Shown: positions 1 through 9,900 of the stretch, piece after piece
Position numbering within the stretch: position 1 is the stretch's first letter
Layout of the letters: each line of letters opens with the position of its first letter
Notes under the pieces: generated by a model
What the model was told of the DNA's origin: nothing
The model's database searches: none
The model's input: the letters and a program-made list of their open reading frames with translations, nothing else
Made by a program: the position numbers and the translations under genes
DNA from: Sanchytrium tribonematis
Taxonomy: Eukaryota > Sanchytriomycota > Sanchytriomycetes > Sanchytriales > Sanchytriaceae
DNA: 18,285 nucleotides
Direction: 5' to 3'
NCBI GenBank assembly: GCA_018985235.1
Contig: JADGIG010000117.1
Span: 1 to 18,285 of the forward strand

Positions 1-87
1 ACAATGCCGTATGCTGCAAAGCTTTTATTCCAAGAGCTGCAAGCCATGAACATAGTCCCTCGGCTACGATTACAAACCAATAAATAA
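1..87 (+). CDS. RNA polymerase second-largest subunit, C-terminal end only (probably Pol III RPC2)
   Basis: This is the last 28 residues of a gene that enters from the left edge, read in the frame starting at base 1 and ending in TAA at 85-87. The residues include MPYAAKLLFQELQAMNI and then PRLRL. This is the invariant C-terminal helix of the second-largest subunit of RNA polymerase II/III (family pattern PYACKLLFQEL..M.I.PR). As I recall, the LQ.MNI.PRL.L form resembles Pol III RPC2 more than Pol II RPB2, whose end is shorter. In the polymerase this segment packs against the largest subunit near the clamp. Only the tail is present, so the paralogue choice is an inference; membership in the polymerase family is secure. 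NDUFA8 starts 42 bp downstream on the same strand. Confidence 0.75.
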   Translation, partial: TMPYAAKLLFQELQAMNIVPRLRLQTNK

Positions 88-88
88 A
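83..88 (+). terminator. AATAAA poly(A) signal containing the stop codon
   Basis: AATAAATAAA spans 79-88, with the stop codon TAA at 85-87 inside the second, overlapping AATAAA. It would serve the polymerase-subunit gene, leaving its transcript end inside the 42-bp gap before NDUFA8. Confidence 0.5.
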
Positions 89-129
89 CTTTTTTAAACA
101 AAGGAGGATTTGCTGTTTTCACGAACTTG

Positions 130-591
130 ATGGAACGACAACTATACAGAAATTCACCGGATATAGAACCAGCATTTACTGAGGGCATTTATCTTGAAAA
201 AGCTGAATTAAATGATGCTTTGAAAATTGATGACATAGGACTGACATCAGCTCCTTTAAAATCAATTGCATATCAAATGCATACTCATTGTAAAGATTAC
301 TGCCAGGATTTTATGAAATGCAGGAAGGAGGATGGCCTTGAAAACTGTCTAAAAGAAGGTCGTAAAGTTACAAGGTGTGGAAAAGAATTTATAAAAGAAA
401 TGCAACAAACTTGTGACCAAGTTTTTAAAGAGCACTGGAACTGCTTGACTATGAATAATCACAGATTTGAAAAGTGTAGACCGGCTGAAAGTGCTTTAAA
501 TAGTTGCATTTTAAAATCAATGAAAATTGACAAAATAATTCCGGATGCGCCTTACCAAATTCACACCAAAAGCAATCCCGTTTATAAATAA
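130..591 (+). CDS. NDUFA8: NADH:ubiquinone oxidoreductase (complex I) subunit NDUFA8, CHCH family
   Basis: The 153-aa product is a double-CHCH accessory subunit of mitochondrial complex I, imported into the intermembrane space by disulfide trapping. Cysteines at 54, 64, 73, 83, 95, 105, 116 and 126 reproduce the family's eight-cysteine ladder. The spacings are CX9C, X8, CX9C, X11, CX9C, X10, CX9C, so two loops are one residue shorter than in the human protein. An additional Cys lies at 58. The segment before the first cysteine (IDDIGLTSAPLKSIA) matches the conserved V..I..SSAVLKAAA-type region. The C-terminal tail is shorter than in animals. The first in-frame ATG is at 130, and the TTG codon before it is not a plausible eukaryotic start. 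Its presence implies a complete respiratory chain with complex I, which argues against highly reduced parasites that have lost it. Confidence 0.92.
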   Translation: MERQLYRNSPDIEPAFTEGIYLEKAELNDALKIDDIGLTSAPLKSIAYQMHTHCKDYCQDFMKCRKEDGLENCLKEGRKVTRCGKEFIKEMQQTCDQVFKEHWNCLTMNNHRFEKCRPAESALNSCILKSMKIDKIIPDAPYQIHTKSNPVYK

Positions 592-592
592 A
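587..592 (+). terminator. AATAAA poly(A) signal containing the NDUFA8 stop codon
   Basis: AATAAA at 587-592 encloses TAA 589-591. The next gene begins 49 bp further on, so polyadenylation within a few tens of bases is required to avoid entering it. Confidence 0.5.
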
Positions 593-612
593 AATTCTGG
601 ATTCTATTCTTG

Positions 613-622
613 ACTTTCGAAA
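613..622 (+). promoter_or_regulatory. Palindromic ACTTTCGAAA upstream of the tRNA methyltransferase start
   Basis: ACTTTCGAAA ends 18 nt before the ATG at 641. The same ten bases occur at 15528-15537, just before the E(z) gene. It is a candidate promoter element, seen only by eye. Confidence 0.25.
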
Positions 623-640
623 TTCTACTTTTATTGCGAT

Positions 641-1504
641 ATGACACAAGGACTGCTTCCTTTTGTATTCGAAAATTTGCCTCATGAGAAAGCCATAAAA
701 GCAACATATAATCTAGGCAGAAAGATCACTGATACTCTGGAAGAAAACGCTTTTGATCATTACGAATGGAGCGATACAGAAATTAAAGACGCTCAAACTA
801 TTATTGACAACAAACTGAAAGAGAACAATTTATTGGTAAATGATTCTGCTTTGAGTGCAGAATGGTGTACGTTTTATGAAAAAAATAATAGAGCATTTTT
901 TAAGGACAGGAATTGGGTTTTATTAGAATTTCCTCAGCTTATTCCTACCAAAAATGAATTTAGAATACTCGATGTAGGTTGCGGTGTAGGAAATACTTCC
1001 ATTCCCATTGTCGAAAAAGTTGGCAAAGAATTTACTTATCACATTTATGCTTGTGATTATTCTAACGTAGCCATTCAACATTTTCCAGTGAAAGACCAGA
1101 TCACGCCGTTTGTTCATGATGCTTTGAATCCATTTCCACATTCTGAAATGAATGCAGCTACATTATTTTTTGTCATGTCAGCAATTAGACCAGAAAATTG
1201 GATTAACGTCTTCAGGAATGTATATGATGCTCTTTTACCTGGTGGTTACTTATTATTTCGCGACTATGGATATTATGATTTGACCCAATTGAGATTTAAG
1301 CCGAAGCAATGCATCTCAGATTCATTGTACCAAAGAAGTGATGGAACTCTGACTTATTTTGCTAAAATAGATTGGGTTGCAAAGCTAGCAAGAGAGGTTG
1401 GGTTCTCTGTCAAGCAATGTATACTAGATAGGAGAGTGATTGTAAATAGAAAAACTAAAATTAAGATGAAAAGAGTGTGGATTCATGCTTGTTTTCAAAA
1501 ATAA
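641..1504 (+). CDS. tRNA N3-methylcytidine methyltransferase, METTL2/METTL8/Trm140 family
   Basis: This 287-aa class I SAM-dependent methyltransferase most likely forms m3C at position 32 of the anticodon loop of Thr/Arg-type tRNAs. Family hallmarks in order: NAFDHYEWSDTEI (about residues 36-48; family pattern NAWD.VEW.EE), FFKDRNWVLLEFP (about 87-99), SAM motif I ILDVGCGVGN (109-118), the acidic motif CDYS with D139, and the C-terminal DRRVIVNR...KRVWIHA. The N-terminal EWS and C-terminal VNR/RVWI blocks place it with METTL2/8/Trm140 rather than METTL6. It lacks a long N-terminal extension, such as the actin-binding part of yeast Abp140/Trm140. There is no clear mitochondrial presequence, so it is probably cytosolic. 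It is convergent with the JmjC gene, with 3 bp between the two stop codons. Confidence 0.9.
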   Translation: MTQGLLPFVFENLPHEKAIKATYNLGRKITDTLEENAFDHYEWSDTEIKDAQTIIDNKLKENNLLVNDSALSAEWCTFYEKNNRAFFKDRNWVLLEFPQLIPTKNEFRILDVGCGVGNTSIPIVEKVGKEFTYHIYACDYSNVAIQHFPVKDQITPFVHDALNPFPHSEMNAATLFFVMSAIRPENWINVFRNVYDALLPGGYLLFRDYGYYDLTQLRFKPKQCISDSLYQRSDGTLTYFAKIDWVAKLAREVGFSVKQCILDRRVIVNRKTKIKMKRVWIHACFQK

Positions 1505-1505
1505 A
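1500..1505 (+). terminator. AATAAA poly(A) signal containing the methyltransferase stop codon
   Basis: AATAAA 1500-1505 encloses TAA 1502-1504. A second AATAAA on this strand lies at about 1524-1529, already inside the antisense JmjC coding region. Confidence 0.5.
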
Positions 1506-1506
1506 A

Positions 1507-1512
1507 TTTATT
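1507..1512 (-). terminator. AATAAA poly(A) signal (minus strand) containing the JmjC stop codon
   Basis: TTTATT on the plus strand is AATAAA on the minus strand, with the JmjC stop at 1508-1510 inside it. It stands back to back with the plus-strand signal at 1500-1505. Confidence 0.5.
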
Positions 1513-3475
1513 CTGACTCAGAAGAATAAAGGCATTTAATCTTGGGATATTTTAGTAAATCAATCGTAAATGAATCAGCTTGGCCAGGCATAGATATATC
1601 TGGAAAGTGGACTTCTTCAGATTTCCAGTCTTTAGAGACAGGAATATTGTTTTTTTTGCAATCTTCAGAATCGGTACCTGCTTTCATATCTCTTAATCTT
1701 ATTTCAATATCAATGGAAGAATCGAATCTTTCCTTTACAGGACTTGCAAAGTATTCACCTTCATCGAAAATTTCAGATTCTATTCTTTCGACTAGCGTTT
1801 TTGTTTCAACAGTCTTAAAATTTGTTGAAGAAGCACTGCTTTTCAAATCACATGTATCTACTGTATTTTTAAAAGTTTGTTTTTCGTTTATAACTGCGCT
1901 TGAACTGATCGGGGCCATAGAGAGAAAAGAAATCTCGGGTCCAATTACTTTCTTTTTCGATTTTTTTCTTTTAATGGTATTATTTTTGTTAAAAGTGGAG
2001 ACATTGAATGCCTTCCTTTTCCTCGCTAGCTTCTTATAGCGACTCAACGCCTTCATTCCAAGGGTGATTTGTAAATCATTGTCATTGGTTATCACATAAA
2101 TGCTCTCAAAATCTCTAGGGATGGGAGTTATATCTAATCTGCAAAACGGGTCTTTCATTCGTAAATCATTAAATTTTTCGCAAGCATTTTTAAATTGATC
2201 ATGGACCTTTTCACACGGCAGCAACCTGTGCAATACAATATCTCTGCAATGACTTCCGCTTTCACCCAGTTTTTCGAAGCATCTGATACAATAGTCATAC
2301 CCATTTTCCTTGACAAGAATATTTTGATGCATCGTATTAAGCCGCGATTTATGTTGGCAATCACAATGAAAACTGAAAAGATAAATATCCCCACAGCAAT
2401 TATCACATATCAAGTCCAGACCAACATTAATATTGCTGTTTTTTTTATACAAATCTTCGAATTTTATCCCATCTTCAATCTTGATGTACAATTTAGAAAG
2501 TTCTGAATCCATTGCTTTTAAAGCGTCTCTGATTCTTATAAATTGTAAATCATTAATCTCTAATTTATCTTCAAGAAATGCAATTATGAAATACATTAGA
2601 CACGCACAATGTCTATATACCTGGGGCCTCTTTTGCTGTGCATAAATATCCAGCAAAAATGTTATAAAGTAGTCGCAACTACTTGGGGTGACGATATTCC
2701 ATGCAATTTTTGCACTTAAACCATAATTTCTGACTTGATGCATGGTCCCATTCGGTATGAAAACAAAAATGCCCTGGGTTTGTTTGAATTTAAATGCGGA
2801 CGATTCAAGGTGTTTTTGGTATTTTATCACTTCATCCTTTTTGTTTGTTATTATTATATTTTCGAATTGTTCTAGTGTGATATTTATATGATTTTGGTCA
2901 AGTTTTGATATTTTACTATCCACACATGAAATGTCACATGGATCTATCATTTTGTTTTCATGTGTAAAATTTTTAAGAGTCTTGGAAACCAAACCGAAAT
3001 GTTTTTTTGCAATAAATATCCATTCTGAATAAGAATCCTTGTCCCCAAAGACCATACAGTTATGGCCAGGACTCCCTCCTTGATCTATATGAAAAGGAGT
3101 TCCACTATCCGAAGCACCTATATAAGTCATACACGAAAGTGCTCTCAAGTTTTCCGGCAAATAATGTTGTAAATCATAAGGCCCATCATATTCACAAGTC
3201 ACTGGCAAATGAGCCTTAAGTCTGTCGTACAAATTTTTAGGAGTGATGAGATCTTTGGCGTATTGGTATTTTCTGCTTCTAAGTTTTGAAATTCCTTTAT
3301 CGAATGATGTATGGCACACTGATTTGCTTTTCATGTCTGTCACTTGTAGTTCTGGAAATTCAGATTTTATTTCTTGTAATTCAATTTTAAAATTTAGATC
3401 AATCGCGCAAAGTATGTCCAATTCTATGCATCTTTTAAGAACCTCTATATTTTTAGTAACAAGCAATTCTTTCAT
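1508..3475 (-). CDS. JmjC-domain protein, probable histone lysine demethylase with C-terminal zinc-cysteine cluster
   Basis: A 655-aa Fe(II)/2-oxoglutarate oxygenase. The JmjC fold spans roughly residues 95-265. The iron triad is visible as H129 and D131 (GTPFHIDQGGSPGHN) and H246 (IPNGTMHQVRNYG). The HxD context followed by G-S-P-G-H-N resembles a JmjC group I associate with fungi rather than KDM2/3/4/5. After a helical segment comes a Cys/His-rich region with C357, C360, C371, C373, C396, C399 and C410, a likely zinc-binding module. Two basic clusters (RYKKLARKRK near 479-488 and KRKKSKKK near 502-509) look like nuclear localisation signals, and the tail beyond about 515 is low-complexity. 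The ATG at 3475 is the first in frame and the catalytic core follows intact. Substrate lysine and methylation state cannot be read from sequence. A second chromatin gene, E(z), lies in the same window, but the two are not adjacent. Confidence 0.85.
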   Translation of the reverse strand: MKELLVTKNIEVLKRCIELDILCAIDLNFKIELQEIKSEFPELQVTDMKSKSVCHTSFDKGISKLRSRKYQYAKDLITPKNLYDRLKAHLPVTCEYDGPYDLQHYLPENLRALSCMTYIGASDSGTPFHIDQGGSPGHNCMVFGDKDSYSEWIFIAKKHFGLVSKTLKNFTHENKMIDPCDISCVDSKISKLDQNHINITLEQFENIIITNKKDEVIKYQKHLESSAFKFKQTQGIFVFIPNGTMHQVRNYGLSAKIAWNIVTPSSCDYFITFLLDIYAQQKRPQVYRHCACLMYFIIAFLEDKLEINDLQFIRIRDALKAMDSELSKLYIKIEDGIKFEDLYKKNSNINVGLDLICDNCCGDIYLFSFHCDCQHKSRLNTMHQNILVKENGYDYCIRCFEKLGESGSHCRDIVLHRLLPCEKVHDQFKNACEKFNDLRMKDPFCRLDITPIPRDFESIYVITNDNDLQITLGMKALSRYKKLARKRKAFNVSTFNKNNTIKRKKSKKKVIGPEISFLSMAPISSSAVINEKQTFKNTVDTCDLKSSASSTNFKTVETKTLVERIESEIFDEGEYFASPVKERFDSSIDIEIRLRDMKAGTDSEDCKKNNIPVSKDWKSEEVHFPDISMPGQADSFTIDLLKYPKIKCLYSSESE

Positions 3476-3590
3476 TTAAATTACACGAAACAAAGGAATT
3501 ATTCTGAAAATTTCTGCATCAATATCCGCGATCTAATTCTGATGATAGATAGGATTTATTTAATACTTTTAGTTTGAAATTTGACCAACT
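3476..3590. other. Longest intergenic gap (115 bp), 5' region of the JmjC gene
   Basis: Between the DENN stop and the JmjC start, both on the minus strand. It holds a minus-strand AATAAA at 3555-3560, serving DENN. The plus strand reads CACGAAAC at 3484-3491, eight bases before the JmjC ATG. I see no RNA gene or ORF. Confidence 0.6.
3555..3560 (-). terminator. AATAAA poly(A) signal downstream of DENN
   Basis: A minus-strand AATAAA about 30 nt after the DENN stop codon. This is one of the few genes here whose stop is not fused to the hexamer. Confidence 0.4.
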
Positions 3591-6500
3591 TTACTTGTTT
3601 AGTAGGTCTTGAGATGATTTTAATATGTGGCTTTTGGAGTGTTCTTTTTTAAGATTAGTCCCATTTGTTCCACTTTTGGGACTGTAAAAGCCATCATAAT
3701 AGGCTAAATACAGACTCTGAAGCGTATCACTTGGTTTGTTCTCTTTCCTCCTAGCCGGGTTACTTCTCATGACTGCTTTAGGTGGGACTGGTTTTTGAAG
3801 TTTTTCTTCTTTTGGTAGTAATTTCATATGAATATCTAATAGTTTTGCGACATGCTGAAGCATGCTCTGGAAATCTTGCTTGTCTGTTCTAAATAAGTGA
3901 TGATTACTCTGTCATATAATCCTGAAGTTCCGCTATATTTTTTTGAACATGTGATTGAATTTCCCTTAATTTGTAAACTATTTTTTTCCGATGATCAATG
4001 TCCAAGTCGTTTCCATCCGCCAAGTCGGGGTCTTTTAAATCCCTATACACGGAATCCATTAGCACATTTAATCTTTGTCGTTTTAGCTCTCTCAATTTTT
4101 CCAAGTAGGCTGCATTGCCAGAATCGCTTGTTTCATTTTGATTATCGGCCTGGGAAACTGCTTTAACAGCTTTTTTTAGCCATTTGCTGACATCAGTTTG
4201 TGATTTAGGGTTATCTTGCTGCATTCTTACTTGTCGATTGAATTTGACTAAATGAACTTTCATCATTATTTTGTCTGATTCCTGCAGCAAGGATGGTGGA
4301 TTTCTAATCGTTTGCAATAATTCTTTTTTCAAAGTAATGGGTATGGTTTTATTGCGCCTCAATACGGAATCATCAAGGTCTAAAAATTGAGGTAACGGGC
4401 AGCTATAAGTCTCTTTTAACAAGAGGCTTTCATCTTCAATAAACTCTGATTTCGCATACTGATTAATTATTTTGGATTTTCCCACTTTAAGGCTAATAAT
4501 CTCATCAAAAAATAAAATTTCGTAATCAGTTTCGTCTTTTGAAGTTAAAGTACGATCAATGATAAATTGTGCGAAATGTTGGGTATCCATGAGTTTTGAT
4601 AAAAAAGGTTGATAATTTTTCGAGCATGATAATAGAAATGATTGCTTATCAAAAAATTGATCTACATCAACGTAACTTTCATCGGCATCTTTTTTGACAT
4701 AAGCCTTGTATCCCTTTAGTAAGCCTGCAAAGAAGTTTAAAAAAGTCTTTTCAACTTGTGGTTCATCAAATGATGAAGGAATATAACTTTGAACGTCCTT
4801 TGAAACTTCTTTTGGCATTCCATGAATTGATTCAATACGTGTTGAAGCAATAGATTTTGAATCATCCTTAAGACTAAGCTTACTGCCCAGCTCTCTTTCT
4901 GGAAGTGAAATCTCCGAAACTTTCTTCATTTTTGCCCAGGCTGTTTTTAGAGATGATTTGACTTCTGATGATGATTTTGATGCAAAACCGGGCGAAAATG
5001 TTGAAGAGCGTATAAATGTTGAGTGTCGGTTGACTGTATTACTAAAACCTCCTCCAGTGTTCTCTTCATTTATTCCATTCAAAGAGGTGAAACTAATAGA
5101 ATTCCTGACGGCATTGTCTTTTGAATTTGGTGATACTGTGTCAATTGTCGAAACACTATCTTCCCTGGTATATAATAATTTTTCTCCAATTAACGATTTT
5201 CCAGAAAATATCATGACATTGCCTTGAGGATAAGTGTCTGTGGTGTACGATGGTGGCTTCGATTTCTCACCTAGCCGAATTGCTGTAGGAACGTTTTTGT
5301 ATAACGTCCCTACAAGTTTTCGCTTCCTACCCTCAGATAGACCTAGAAGTTTCTGAGGATTGCGAACTGTATTGTAATCCAGGTCAACTACAACCACTTC
5401 AAGTTCAGCAAAGTTTAAATTTTTTGGAATAGATTTTCTCTCTAATCCAACTATAAATGGCATTGGTGCTTCCAAATATGCAAGTAATCTTTCAGGAAGT
5501 ATTGGAATTAATGCATGCTGCCACGAAAAAGGATAAATAAATCTTAAAAAACATTCAATTGTGGGACATAATAAATTTAAGGTGTCTGATACGAAGAGAA
5601 TTTTGGATTCCAATAATATACACTCAATTACTTCTACTATATTTTCTGGACATAATGTACAGAATAAAGGGTAGTAGGAATAATTTTTCATGATGGGGAT
5701 TTTGTTAAGTGGCGGTCTTGAGACGTAAAAGTTGAAGTCGTTTACAGCCAAGTTAATTTCGGTTTTGCCGGGAGGTGGAATCGGAGTCTCATTAATTAAG
5801 CTCACCAAAAATCGTTCCAGAGGAGTATCATTTGGCCAGGACCTTGCCGAGATATCATTATTTAGGTCAGGATGATTTGTCGTATAACGTATTACAACAG
5901 AGAGCCAGTCCTTCATTAAACTATAAACTGGAAATTTTGCAAGTAATCCGATGGCCTTTGGGGCAAAACAACGCTCTGGCCTTAAATATAAATTAGAAAA
6001 AAATGGATCCAATGTGCTTATAAGTAACTGAAGTCTTTCTTGTGTGTCTCTAATGTCATCTTGTATTTCGCTTGTAGGGGATATATCTCTTGTCTTTTTC
6101 AGTCGCTCAAGACTCATTCTGGTCTTCTTTATCTGGTCAAAAATATGGTCCACATACTCGACGTCTGATTGTTGACAATTTCTTGCATTCCAAAGGTCAA
6201 TAGCTTTCTGAATTTTGGCCTTGACATCTCCTTCAATCAACTCCCAAACTATGATTGTGGTTCCGTACAAGCGGGTTCCATTTTCTAGAGTTACTATAAA
6301 AGAGTGATGCGAAGGTTTCGGTTCTTTCCAGGATATTCCTTGTGTTGTAATATCAATCTCAGACCAATTATCCAGCGGGGCACAATGAATTGTTGTGTCA
6401 TCTGGAAAGCAAAACATAGGCACATGAACGGGATAATCTTCATCTTGCTCTGGATATGTGCAAAGTGTAGTAGGTATAAATTTATAAGAAAGTGGATGTG

Positions 6501-6834
6501 GATCCTTTGGTCTCTTTTTAATCACTGATTTTACTTCATTCGTCATTTCGTCATTTGGTATTGGTATGTCTAAGCGAGGTGCTGCTACAGGCTCCTCATT
6601 CATAACACTCTCTGATTTTTTTATGATTTGACTTCGCCGACGCATTACCAAAGGTTTTTCCTTCTTTTCTTCAGAGGGCGCGTTTGTAAATGATTTTTTA
6701 GATTTGTCATAATCTTTTCGATTTGGCTCTTCCTCGAGCTCCTGTTGAACTGCCTCAAAAATATCGGTACCATTATTCACAGCTAGTTCTTTTAAACCAC
6801 AAACAAAAAAATAGGAAATGAGTCGATTGTCCAT
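3591..6834 (-). CDS. Tripartite DENN-domain protein, probable Rab guanine-nucleotide exchange factor (two exons)
   Basis: Exon 1 is 6834-3908 and exon 2 is 3888-3591, joined across a 19-nt intron, giving 1,074 aa. Near the N terminus is the uDENN start motif (LISYFFVCGL, residues 4-13). uDENN continues around 125-150 with YPEQDEDYPVHVPMFCFPDD. cDENN spans about 290-490, with FCTLCPENIVEVIECILLESK, then FSWQHALIPILPERL and VVVDLDYNTV. A dDENN-like helical block contains FLNFFAGLLKGYKAYV and later FAQFIIDR. These three blocks form the DENN module that activates Rab GTPases on membranes, but the target Rab cannot be inferred. A basic, helical tail follows, and exon 2 adds about 98 residues (QDFQSMLQHVAKLLDIH onward). 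The start is the ATG at 6834, because the open frame above it has only a TTG. Without splicing the protein would stop at a TAA lying within the intron. Confidence 0.87.
3889..3907 (-). other. 19-nt spliceosomal intron in the DENN gene
   Basis: On the minus strand it reads GTAATCATCACTTATTTAG, 19 nt, phase 2. Joining ...ATG ACA GA to A ACA GAC AAG... restores one frame (MTETDKQDFQSMLQHV). Exon lengths 2,927 + 298 = 3,225 nt = 1,075 codons. The intron contains the stop codon that ends the unspliced frame. Confidence 0.85.
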
Positions 6835-6922
6835 GAGCGTGTTTTTGTTTTGAAAAGCCACGGACAATGAATTTAGACATTATTAATGAAAGTAACACAG
6901 AATTCTATTCCAGTTTTGTTCA

Positions 6923-6928
6923 TTTATT
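6923..6928 (-). terminator. AATAAA poly(A) signal (minus strand) containing the ASH-like gene stop codon
   Basis: Plus-strand TTTATT. The minus-strand stop is at 6926-6924, inside the hexamer. It lies 89 bp before the DENN start codon. Confidence 0.5.
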
Positions 6929-9900
6929 TTAATAAAGTTAATGCTAGATGATCAATAAGCTCCTTCAATAAGGTCAAAAAATGAAAATTAAGTTCCACTT
7001 TTTCAGTACCTGAAAAATAAGTGTAGTTTTGAACGCAATCCACATCAGCGTCATCCACATTTAAGACAGAAATTAAATATTGTGTTGTCATACGAGCTAA
7101 TGTTTGAAAATGGACAGTTTGGTATTGTGTTTGTAAATTATTATAAAGAGAATAATTTTCCAATCCTTTAGAATCAGCCCATGATACTGCAGTGCAACCA
7201 ATAAAAATGTTTTTATTCCATCTTCCTTCAATCAATTCGATCTTTGCCAAAAATAATTTTGGTACCAAAGGTAATGAAAAATTTAGAACCAAATTTAAAA
7301 CTTTGCATGGTTCAATTTCAACCAGTTGCTGATTTGGTGTTAAAAGCTCTGATTTGCAAATAAATGAAAGTTTGCTACTACTCTTATTGTTAAGCATCAG
7401 AGGCAAATTCAAGGATGTTCCGCACATTTTCGAACCTAACCATAAATAATGAAAATTGGTGACCAAAATGCCGTCAAAATCTTTTATCAGTTCATATCTA
7501 AAAGGCTCGGAAACCTGACGAGAATATTTCACGCTAAGCGCGTCTGCAGGTATGCTTTGCAGTGGATAAAATAAGTTTGTAAGCAAATTGAAATTAATTT
7601 CATACTTTTTGCAACTAATTTCGAGATCTATCTCTAGCTCTTTAAAAATCAACGCGCCTTTAATTGTAACAATTATCTTAAATGAAAGCGATCCCAATCT
7701 AGAAAGGCTGATCGTGTTGCTGCAAATATAATAATTGTCGGAAATTTTGAAAAAATCATATATCAATTCTTTGTCTTTCATCATTTTAATACTATCTTTT
7801 TGTTCTTGATCAAATTGAAATGACTCGAAATACTGGGAACTTAAAATTTCTGAGCCTTGTACTACCTGTGATGATACTATGACTCCGTTTGGTACAATAA
7901 TTGGAAATTTGATACCCACCATTTTCCCAATATAGGTATCATCCAACTCAAGTTTTTGGGACTTGATATGCTTCACGCAGGAGAATTCATCAATATTTTC
8001 ATAAGCTGCTTTGCAAACCATAAATATTTCAGAATTCTCAACCGGTATAGACAATTTGTATTCATTGTTGACGTAGACAAATATACAATCTTTTGTGCTA
8101 TATTTTAAGCAAAAGTTAATGGGTAACTCTAAAGATTGAAAAACTTTCAGACTGGTATTATTTGGTACAATCAAAAAGTTTTCTTCGTTTTTGACTTTAA
8201 ATCTAACAGATAGATCGATTTCGTTTCTCTTCTTACTTAAAAACTTTAAAAATTGCCCATTCCATTCTACCGAAAAATCGGATCCTTTTCCATCAAGTAG
8301 ATAGCTCTCGATTTTACTAATTGGCAAATGATTTTCAAGCAAGCATAAATCGGACTTATTATATACAATCGGAATGCTTTTCAAATTTAAACCATGCTTA
8401 TCGGGATAATACCAGCTAAATTTTCCACAGCTTGAATTAAGGTATTCTTTCTCATTTTCTAACAAATTAGAAATGTCATAAATAGCTAAATTAAAGTAGA
8501 AAAGCTTCCCATTGAGTTCATAGTTAATAGGCACCAATTGGTAGATAGGCTCATGAGATAAAATTGCAAAATTAATCTCAAGGCTGGAATGACTTCCAAT
8601 AGTAGCAGAAGAATGTGAAGCAGTTATTTCAAAATTATAACTTTGGATTTTTGAAGGGATTCTACAAAATACATCTGATTCAGAATCATTTTTGATAAAT
8701 GTGATAACCCGACTTGCTAAATACCTTGTTTCAAATTTAATTTCTGTGGAATGGTAAGGACGATATTTAAGAGCTTCAAATGGCATTAAATTATTGGACG
8801 ATATTGCAGAAGCAAAACAGATAAGTCTTTGAAACGAAGTGCCTTGAATCCCAACTATGATAGAAAAATAATAACTTGCAGGAAAAAGCGGACTGAATTT
8901 CACATTGATTGTTCGGTATTCTTTCGGATTCAATTCTACAATTTGAGGTAGCTCAATTTCATTTGTAGGAGCATGGAGCACAGCATAGATTGGAAAATCA
9001 CTGATATTGCGAATTTTAAAAAAGTTATTAATATAGGATTGTTTCTCCATGTCAATGAGAAATACGAGTTCCTCTGTCAAAATTTCAATTTCCGGAACCG
9101 CTGTAGCTATTGAAATAACTTTATCCACTATGACTAAATCATTGACCTTCACCATGCATGACACAAAATAATCATAATTGTTGTATATTGGAGTAATAGG
9201 AACTTCTAAGAATGCCGAGGATTTATGGTTAATATATAGTGAAGTATGGACATCCAACTGAATTTCTTTGCAAATAAACCTAGCTTGTATTTCAAAATCG
9301 AAATCTTTCGAATTTTGGAGTTTGAAAACCATCATATTTTTTGTTTTAGGCTTGTAAATTTGCGGAACAATGACACACTCTAACGATGGAATAACAGAAT
9401 AGCCCTTGATTCCAAATATCTGACTACAACCTTCGGAGACAATTTCGATGTTCTCACTGAAGGACCCAGCCTCCTGGATGTTGTAACTCAAGTTAAGGTT
9501 ATTTATACCAGCCTTGAGAATTATCGTTTTTTGTTTGACTACATTACTAATCACATTGCAATCCACATTAGTTGGTTCTGAGTTGAAAACACATAATGTG
9601 AAATGATTATCCCGAAAAGCCAATACTCTTCCAAGATCAATTACTGGATTACATATTTCGAATTTTCTAACTTGAGTTACTGCTTTTAGTTGCACTTCCT
9701 TCATGCCTCCATTTACAGCTTTTATAACCAACGTTTCTGTTATTGTTTGCTTAGTGTCAGATGAAAATACAAGATTGATTTTATGAGAAAGGCCTGGTGA
9801 AAGAAAACAAATTCCGTGATATTTTGCACTAGTTTGAAAAAATTTACCTACAACATAATATATAAATCGAAGACTTGATTTTCCATCATTTCTTATTTTA

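Noticed and set aside
101-107. AAGGAGG resembling a bacterial Shine-Dalgarno site before NDUFA8
   Set aside because: The window is eukaryotic (spliceosomal introns, NDUFA8, E(z), formin), and the motif lies 22 nt from the ATG, too far for ribosome binding. It is a chance match.
1542-2039. Plus-strand open frame opposite the JmjC 3' part (165 aa)
   Set aside because: It is a shadow of the minus-strand coding sequence, rich in Phe/Leu/Ser as expected from the complement of a Lys/Glu/Ser-rich tail. No recognisable family motif.
6835-6867. Upstream TTG-initiated extension of the DENN protein
   Set aside because: There is no ATG in that frame above 6834, and the protein already begins with the uDENN start motif. 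An out-of-frame ATG at about 6881 opens a different reading frame with no homology.
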